Positions 58,518-64,000 of a stretch of 64,000 nt of DNA are shown here, piece by piece (position 1 is the first letter of the stretch; each line of letters opens with the position of its first letter). The notes under the pieces are model-generated. The model made no database searches, was not told the DNA's origin, and was given only the letters and a program-made list of their open reading frames with translations. Source of the DNA: Lysinibacillus sp. BPa_S21 (GTDB lineage Bacteria > Bacillota > Bacilli > Bacillales_A > Planococcaceae); the NCBI RefSeq assembly GCF_023337795.1, contig NZ_JALIRS010000009.1, positions 53,408 to 117,407 on the forward strand. The letters are read 5' to 3'. A program made the position numbers and the translations under genes.

Positions 58518-60152
58518 CTATACGAATGAAGCTAATTTCGGATAAATTTCTGCTACATTATCTCGAAGCTTAGCTTTCAAAAACTTCCCAACTGATGTTT
58601 TTGGAATTTCATCTAAAAATACTACATCATCCGGTACCCACCATTTTGCAAATTGACTTCCTAAAAATGCAAGAAGCTCCTCTCCACTTACTGACATTCC
58701 TTCCTTCAACACTACGCAAGCTAGCGGGCGTTCTTGCCATTTGACATGTGGAATTGCAATAACTGCCGCTTCCAAAACCGCATCATGTGTCATTAACGCA
58801 TTTTCTAAATCAACGGAGGATATCCACTCCCCACCCGATTTAATTAAATCCTTTGTACGATCCATTATTTTGATAAAGCCATCCTCTGTACGTACCGCAA
58901 TGTCTCCTGTATATAACCAACCATCTCGATACGCATCAGTTGTACGTTCATCACGATAATATTCGTGTGAAATCCACGGACCCCGCAAGCGTAACTCTCC
59001 CATGGTCTCACCATCCCATGGCACTTCTCCATTGTCATTTATAATACTCGATTCAATACCGGCCATTGTCATTCCTTGCATTGCTCGCGATTCAATACGC
59101 TTTTCAATTGGCCATTCTTCCATCCAAGATATATAATTTGATAGCGCTACTATCGGCGTTGTTTCAGTCATTCCGTACACGACGATATACGGAATACCAT
59201 ACTGCTCTTCAAATGTACGAATAAGTCGAGTAGGTGAAGCAGAGCCACCACAACAAATAGCTCGTAGCGAACTTATATCTCGCTCACGCTTCTCCTGTTC
59301 CTGTAACGCTCCCATCCATATTGTCGGCACTCCAGCAGTTAATGTAACTTTCTCCTGCTCCACTAAATCCAAAATGATTGCCGATGTGAATTGCGGGCCA
59401 GGTAAAACTTGTGTAGCACCTACATTGACACTAGCAAATGGTAAACCCCATGCATTTGCATGAAACATCGGTACAATTGGCATCACAACATCACGCTCAG
59501 AAATGCCCATTGAATCAGACATACTCAGCATCATACTATGTAGTACTAAACCTCGATGTGAATAAACAACCCCTTTAGGATTTCCCGTTGTAGCACTCGT
59601 ATAGCACATGCCAGCAGGTTCTTCTTCCCCTATATCCTCTGGGAATTCAAAGTTTTCATCTGCTGCTGCTAATAAATCCTCATAGGATAAGGCATTCGGT
59701 AATGTCGTTTCTGGCAAAGTATCCTCATCCGTCATAATAATATAATGTTTCACTGTCTTAAGCTCCGACGCAATGTTTTCAATAACTGGTAGCATATCCA
59801 CATCAATCATTAAAATCTCTTCTTCTGCATGATTAATAATATAAGTTAAATGCTCTTCTGATAAACGAATATTCACCATGTGCAAAACAGCGCCAGAACA
59901 CGGTACTGCAAAATAAGCTTCTAAGTGGCGATGCTGATTCCAGGCAAAGGAGCCGATCTTCGTCCCTCTTGTCATCCCTAGTTTTGTAAGCCCATCTGCT
60001 AAGCGACGTGTCCTTTTCGCCCATTCCCCATAGGTTAAACGATGAATCTTTTGTGGGCTTGTCCGAGAAATGATCGTCTTTCTCGCAAAATAGGTTTCTG
60101 CCCGTTTAAAAAAGCTTGTTAATACTAACGGCGTTTGCATCATAAAAATCAT
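58518..60152 (-). CDS. Fatty acyl-CoA synthetase (AMP-forming)
   Basis: Second ANL-family acyl-CoA ligase of the window, 544 residues, similar to medium/long-chain (AlkK-type) enzymes. P-loop CYTSATTGNPKGVVYSH near 185, VYGMTETTPIVAL near 320, DGWLYTGDIAVRTEDGFIKIMDRTKDLIKSGGEWIS region near 415-450 (motif GWLYTGD), and the catalytic lysine in PKTSVGKFLKAKL near 525. GAGGGG is four bases before the first ATG; the ATG pair three codons later is also possible. Not in an operon. It shares only modest similarity with the ligase at 9417. Confidence 0.88.
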   Translation of the reverse strand: MIFMMQTPLVLTSFFKRAETYFARKTIISRTSPQKIHRLTYGEWAKRTRRLADGLTKLGMTRGTKIGSFAWNQHRHLEAYFAVPCSGAVLHMVNIRLSEEHLTYIINHAEEEILMIDVDMLPVIENIASELKTVKHYIIMTDEDTLPETTLPNALSYEDLLAAADENFEFPEDIGEEEPAGMCYTSATTGNPKGVVYSHRGLVLHSMMLSMSDSMGISERDVVMPIVPMFHANAWGLPFASVNVGATQVLPGPQFTSAIILDLVEQEKVTLTAGVPTIWMGALQEQEKRERDISSLRAICCGGSASPTRLIRTFEEQYGIPYIVVYGMTETTPIVALSNYISWMEEWPIEKRIESRAMQGMTMAGIESSIINDNGEVPWDGETMGELRLRGPWISHEYYRDERTTDAYRDGWLYTGDIAVRTEDGFIKIMDRTKDLIKSGGEWISSVDLENALMTHDAVLEAAVIAIPHVKWQERPLACVVLKEGMSVSGEELLAFLGSQFAKWWVPDDVVFLDEIPKTSVGKFLKAKLRDNVAEIYPKLASFV

Positions 60153-60332
60153 CCATCCCCTCTTCTTGTGAACTCCCTTTTTTACCTTTGTGAAATATTA
60201 ATAGTATTTTAATAGAATACTATTAATATTCTGAATACGATTATATTTTAAAATCGCAAATTAAGCTATATATTCCAGTATTTTTCTTTTTATTGTTAAC
60301 TTTTTCTAAAATAACTTATTCGCATAACTGGG

Positions 60333-60487
60333 GGTGATTTCCGTTCCGACTGAGCGCTTTGCCGCTGACGCTTCGCTTTCGCACAGATAAAACATTTGTA
60401 AGGCGTTATCATAGGATGTGATGCTCTTAGCCTTCGTTCCCCTATCGCTGATCCCCGAGGAGTTGCCCTATCTCCACTCCAATCAAC
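60333..60487 (-). repeat. Dispersed repeat, copy D (155 bp, internally shortened)
   Basis: Left end GGTGATTTCCGTTCCGACTG (one change from GTTGATT), right end TCCACTCCAATCAAC. The core with the GGGGGCGTCCGATGAGC block is missing, so about 190 bp have been lost relative to copy B. Confidence 0.82.
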
Positions 60488-60544
60488 CTTTTACATAGAT
60501 ACGTTTAACAAATGTCATCCTAATCTTGATTACCCTACAAAATA

Positions 60545-60577
60545 AAAAAAGACGAAGAACACTAAATTCTTCGTCCG
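60545..60577 (-). terminator. tdh terminator
   Basis: GACGAAGAA, loop, TTCTTCGTC, then TTTTTTTATTTT on the minus strand. Confidence 0.85.
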
Positions 60578-60595
60578 ATTGTTGGGAATATTTAT

Positions 60596-61549
60596 TTATG
60601 AACAAGCTTTTGTTTGTAGCTTGATTTTTAATTTTTCTAGCATATCAACTGTCATTTTTGCTAAATCATACTGTGCTTTAAAGCCCCATTCTTTTTGCGC
60701 TGCTTCTATATTTAAAGAATTTGGCCAGCTATCTGCTATCGCTTGACGTACTGGATCTACATGATAATCCATACGGAAATGTGGTACATGCTTTTTAATT
60801 TCCGCTGCAATTTCAGATGGCTCAAAGCTCATTGCAGTGATATTAAAGGCGTTGCGATGTATTAGTTTGTTACTATCGGCTTCCATTACATCTACAATAG
60901 CCTGCAATGCATCTGGCATGTACATCATGTCCATGTACGTACCTTCTTGGATATAGGAAGTATATTTACCTTGTTTGATCGCCTCATAAAAGATTTCTAC
61001 TGCATAATCTGTCGTACCACCCCCCGGAGGAGTTACGTAGGAAATTAACCCTGGGAAGCGCACACCACGAGTATCTACACCAAAACGGTCGAAATAATAA
61101 TCGCATAATAGCTCACCCGCAACTTTATTTACCCCATACATTGTTGTTGGTCGCTGTAATGTATCCTGTGGCGTATTATCCTTCGGTGTCGATGGGCCGA
61201 ACGCGCCTATTGAGCTTGGTGTGAAAAATTGTAAGTTTAACTCACGCGAAACCTCTAACGCATTCATTAAGCCACCCATATTTAAATTCCACGCCAGTAA
61301 CGGATTTCTTTCCGCTGTTGCTGATAATAACGCCGCTAAATGCATCATTGTATCTGCACCAAAATCCTTCGCCAGATCATGCATTCTTTGTCCATCTGTC
61401 ACATCCAACACTGCAAATGGACCCTTAGAATGCTCAAGCTTCCGAATATCCGTCGCTAATACATTGTCCTCTCCATAAATACTACGAAGTTTTTCTACAA
61501 GCTCAGAACCTATTTGACCTAGTGCTCCTGTAACCATTATCTTTTTCAT
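60596..61549 (-). CDS. tdh: SDR-type L-threonine 3-dehydrogenase
   Basis: NAD-dependent epimerase-family enzyme of 317 residues resembling the short-chain (GalE-like) L-threonine dehydrogenases. Rossmann loop [11 protein letters not shown] at 7-17, catalytic Ser in [12 protein letters not shown] (~113), Tyr/Lys in [12 protein letters not shown] (~138-142), and the substrate part [13 protein letters not shown] near 180. It oxidises threonine to 2-amino-3-oxobutyrate. The usual partner kbl (KBL ligase) is not adjacent. A 21-bp palindrome with a CodY-like centre lies in its leader. A UDP-sugar epimerase is less likely given the fit to the Tdh group. Confidence 0.83.
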   Translation of the reverse strand: MKKIMVTGALGQIGSELVEKLRSIYGEDNVLATDIRKLEHSKGPFAVLDVTDGQRMHDLAKDFGADTMMHLAALLSATAERNPLLAWNLNMGGLMNALEVSRELNLQFFTPSSIGAFGPSTPKDNTPQDTLQRPTTMYGVNKVAGELLCDYYFDRFGVDTRGVRFPGLISYVTPPGGGTTDYAVEIFYEAIKQGKYTSYIQEGTYMDMMYMPDALQAIVDVMEADSNKLIHRNAFNITAMSFEPSEIAAEIKKHVPHFRMDYHVDPVRQAIADSWPNSLNIEAAQKEWGFKAQYDLAKMTVDMLEKLKIKLQTKACS

Positions 61550-61575
61550 TTCTCCAAACCTCCACCTGTGAACAA

Positions 61576-61596
61576 TTGTACTTTCAGAAAGTACAA
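61576..61596 (-). promoter_or_regulatory. Perfect palindromic operator upstream of tdh
   Basis: Arms TTGTACTTTC and GAAAGTACAA around one central base, 27 bases before the start codon. The middle TTTCAGAAA matches the centre of the CodY box AATTTTCWGAAAATT (11 of 15 positions overall). Confidence 0.55.
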
Positions 61597-61842
61597 TAAT
61601 ATATAAACAAACATTGATTTACTAACACTTCCGATGAATATCATTATAATTTGTTCACATTAAAAATACAACCATAATATTTTCAATTTTTAAAAACAGA
61701 ATAAAAAATCCTTTATCATCAGTATATGGGGCCTCCGAAATATTGTGCTTATAAAATAAACAAAATACATATGTACATCCCAAGAATACACCTATTTATT
61801 TATTTCTCTTGTTCGATAACATGAAACGCTCACCTACTTGTC

Positions 61843-61877
61843 AAAAAAAGAACCTTCTTTGTAAACAAAGAAAGGTC
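61843..61877 (-). terminator. Chemoreceptor gene terminator
   Basis: ACCTTTCTTTGT, loop, ACAAAGAAGGT, then TCTTTTTTT on the minus strand. The 61597-61842 stretch is AT-rich with no gene seen. Confidence 0.8.
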
Positions 61878-61899
61878 CCGGACTTTAGGAAACATAAAA

Positions 61900-63570
61900 T
61901 TAAATGGAGAAACGGTTTACGGCTATTTGTAAAACTTTTGATACTTTATGTAGTTCTTTAATATAATCATGGAATTGCTGCTGAGCAGTTAATTGATCGG
62001 CTGTTAGAACAGCTACATGTTTAGTTGATGCCGCATTCGTATCAGAAAATGCTGTTAGCATCACCGCATCTTCACTAACCTTTTTCGTATGGTTGGCAAT
62101 TTCTTGAACGGTTGCTGATACTTCCATTATATATGGCTTCATTGTATGTACTTTTTCTAAAATTTGATCAAAGCTTGTTGCCGTATCCCCTGTAACTTGC
62201 ACACCCTTTTCTGTTGCCACTAACACCCCCTCCATCATCTGCACAGCATAGCTAGAATCTAAATGAATGTTTTGTACAATGGACGTGATCGTTTGCGTTG
62301 CATGAACAGTTTGCTCCGCAAGCTTGCGAACTTCATTGGCCACAACCGCAAAACCTTTACCATGCTCCCCTGCTCTTGCAGCCTCAATAGATGCATTTAA
62401 GGCTAGGAGGTTTGTTTGAGCGGTGATTTTTTCAATCTCTTCCACCATTTGATCGATTGTAGCTGCTCTTTCTACAAGATTAAAAATAGCTGTATTCGAT
62501 TTTTCAACTGCACGCTTTATAGCCTGTATTTGTGTTAAATTTGCCTGTACAATTTCCGTACCACTTTCTGCATTACGTGCCGTTTTATGAGCAAAATTTT
62601 CTACTACCTGTACTTTTTCCAATATTACTTGCACACCATTTAGCACTTCCTCTAGAGATGCTGTATTGGAAGCTAATTTTTCCGTAGAAGCAGCCGTTGA
62701 ATGAGAAATAGACTTTACATCCTTTGCAATTTTGTGCGTCGTATTAGACGACTGTTCGGACGATTCGTGCAGTTTCCCGGTCATTTCTTCAACCTCATGT
62801 GCACTATTTGATACTGTATGAAGGAGTCTTTTCACCTCTGTTACCATTTGATTGTAAGACAATACTACCTCGCCAAGCTCATCCTGCGCCACATAGCTAG
62901 CATTCGCTGTGAAATCCCCTTGCTCTGCACGCTTTAATAATGATTTCAATTGACGAGTTGGTATATTCACAGCTTTTGTGGCGATGAGCCCTATACAGAT
63001 GACTAATAAAACAACAAATAAACATACTCCGCCTAATAACCAATAACCAAATTGCACATCTTTCTGGTAGGCTTGTTGCTGTTCCTTAGCCCTCTGAACT
63101 AAATAGCTTTGCGTTTCTTCTAATAATGAATGACTTTGTTTACTTACAGGCAAATAAGACTGAACATAAAATTGTCGTTGTTCATTTTGACCCAATTGCT
63201 TATAGTTATCGATCAATGCTACCTGCTGTGCTAATAATGCCTTAAATTTATTCAACTGATGGGTCATTTTTTTATCGATTTCTAGACTATCTAAATGATG
63301 TAAAGGCTGCTCAGCATTTTTTAAAATGACCGTCATTTCTTGATAAGCTCCAGCTGAATCCACTAAATAATCTACTTGTCGTTGTGATTCTTCAAGTTCA
63401 TTTAACCATCCAATCGGTACAAGTCCTTCTGAATAGCTTTCACTTGCATGCCATGACATTTTTCGTAAATAATCAATACTAAAAATACCTAACAAAATAT
63501 TCGATAGTACACAAACAAACATCAATATAAGTAATTTGTCCTTCACCATTATGTATCGAAAAAAATGCAT
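61900..63570 (-). CDS. Methyl-accepting chemotaxis protein
   Basis: Transmembrane chemoreceptor of 556 residues. First helix ~8-30; outside four-helix-bundle sensor (4HB_MCP type, ~31-180); second helix ~182-204 (WLLGGVCLFVVLLVICIG); HAMP ~205-258; then a long coiled-coil signalling domain with the hairpin tip EKITAQTNLLALNASIEAA and GHGKGFAVVANEVRKLAEQT-like sequence (here GEHGKGFAVVANEVRK). It signals to CheA through CheW. Start chosen at the ATG nine bases after AAGGAG; a TTG seven codons upstream gives 563 residues. Stimulus unknown. Confidence 0.9.
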   Translation of the reverse strand: MHFFRYIMVKDKLLILMFVCVLSNILLGIFSIDYLRKMSWHASESYSEGLVPIGWLNELEESQRQVDYLVDSAGAYQEMTVILKNAEQPLHHLDSLEIDKKMTHQLNKFKALLAQQVALIDNYKQLGQNEQRQFYVQSYLPVSKQSHSLLEETQSYLVQRAKEQQQAYQKDVQFGYWLLGGVCLFVVLLVICIGLIATKAVNIPTRQLKSLLKRAEQGDFTANASYVAQDELGEVVLSYNQMVTEVKRLLHTVSNSAHEVEEMTGKLHESSEQSSNTTHKIAKDVKSISHSTAASTEKLASNTASLEEVLNGVQVILEKVQVVENFAHKTARNAESGTEIVQANLTQIQAIKRAVEKSNTAIFNLVERAATIDQMVEEIEKITAQTNLLALNASIEAARAGEHGKGFAVVANEVRKLAEQTVHATQTITSIVQNIHLDSSYAVQMMEGVLVATEKGVQVTGDTATSFDQILEKVHTMKPYIMEVSATVQEIANHTKKVSEDAVMLTAFSDTNAASTKHVAVLTADQLTAQQQFHDYIKELHKVSKVLQIAVNRFSI

Positions 63571-63889
63571 CTCCCTCGGCTCCTTCTCCAACTCTTACCA
63601 ATAATAATAGTATGAAGATATAAAGCTAGTGTTATGTTTTTGTAAAGATTGCACGAAAAGTAGATCTTATCCTCAGCATTCGCGAGCAACCTCCCAATAC
63701 TTTACTCCCACAAACGAATCTATCAAATGTCATATTAAAAATCCTACAAACACACACGTAGAGACTTAGATGGTAAATGAACAAAATAGTAAAATCGATT
63801 TAAACCCTACAATAATCACAATAATCATTTAACTCGCAACCTTCCGCATTTTCTATCGTTGTCTATTAATAGTATGGTTTATCTTCATT

Positions 63890-63930
63890 CAACAAAGTGT
63901 TAATGTAGCGGCAGCTACGAATGTTTTCAT
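63890..63930. repeat. Fragment of the dispersed-repeat interior
   Basis: GTAGCGGCAGCTACGAATG followed by TTTTC resembles the GCAGCTACAAATGTTTT modules of copy C. The rest of 63571-63889 shows no gene. Confidence 0.3.
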
Positions 63931-63952
63931 TGATCAAAAGAGAGGTGTTTGC

Positions 63953-64000
63953 GTGTTACAAATCAATAAATTAGATAAAGGTTTAGTCATTAGCTTGACA
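63953..64000 (+). CDS. Start of a gene cut by the window end
   Basis: GTG start with GAGGTG five bases upstream; first 16 codons read MLQINKLDKGLVISLT. The protein runs past the window, so nothing can be said about its family. Confidence 0.45.
   Translation, partial: MLQINKLDKGLVISLT

Overview
The window looks like a chromosomal contig from a spore-forming, low-GC Gram-positive bacterium of the Bacillaceae/Planococcaceae, most likely Lysinibacillus or a close relative. Supporting signs are AT-rich intergenic DNA, AGGAGG-type ribosome sites with frequent TTG/GTG starts, spore genes (rsfA, pbpG-like, gerQ, a broken cwlJ), coproheme-type haem synthesis (hemQ), bacillithiol deacetylase (bshB2) and octanoyl transfer by LipL. 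Much of the gene content follows the B. subtilis yw- region: ywiB-argS, speB, pbpG, ywhD, ywhB, ywfO, rsfA, lipL, hemQ, cwlJ-gerQ, ywdK, ywdI, ung, pdxK. Bases 1-23 are the 3' part of a Nextera/Tn5 sequencing adapter, so base 1 is an untrimmed contig end, not genome.

Layout. 0.2-11.4 kb: FadF-like Fe-S oxidoreductase with a FadR-type operator; a vitamin B12 uptake and salvage operon (btuF-btuC-btuD/cbiZ fusion-pduO) behind a cobalamin riboswitch and terminator; a MerR-acyl-CoA synthetase-acyl-CoA dehydrogenase operon with a MerR/LiuR-type promoter. 11.8-23.1 kb: argS and ywiB, a threonine-dehydratase paralog, a TetR-CPBP protease pair, a divergent HxlR/YoxD pair, speB with a decayed second speB tail, pbpG, ywhD and ywhB. 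23.3-29.6 kb: a sortase convergent with a 1761-residue wall-anchored adhesin that ends in LPQTNG. 29.8-41.4 kb: the ywfO to pdxK block plus a thioesterase. 41.6-47.3 kb: a small unknown gene, a decayed gene, yojF-bshB2, a TerC exporter, ilvA, and a NERD-domain gene between two copies of a 21-bp repeat array. 47.3-54.8 kb: a TrpXYZ-like ABC transporter split by a dispersed repeat, then a TetR-controlled FtsX-type ABC exporter. 55.0-64.0 kb: two small genes, queT with a preQ1 riboswitch, trpB alone behind a Trp T-box, a fatty acyl-CoA synthetase, an SDR-type threonine dehydrogenase, a chemotaxis receptor, and the first codons of a last gene.

The most unusual content is intergenic. (1) Seven tandem arrays have a unit of 21 bp (a few units of 20 or 18 bp) in at least two related sequence families. 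(2) A dispersed repeat of 155-345 bp with GTTGATT/AATCAAC ends occurs in four long copies, a 51-bp internally deleted copy and one solitary end. (3) A small hairpin repeat occurs three times. No IS transposase, prophage, CRISPR array, rRNA or tRNA was found. cwlJ carries three independent lesions beside an intact gerQ, which predicts altered Ca-DPA germination.
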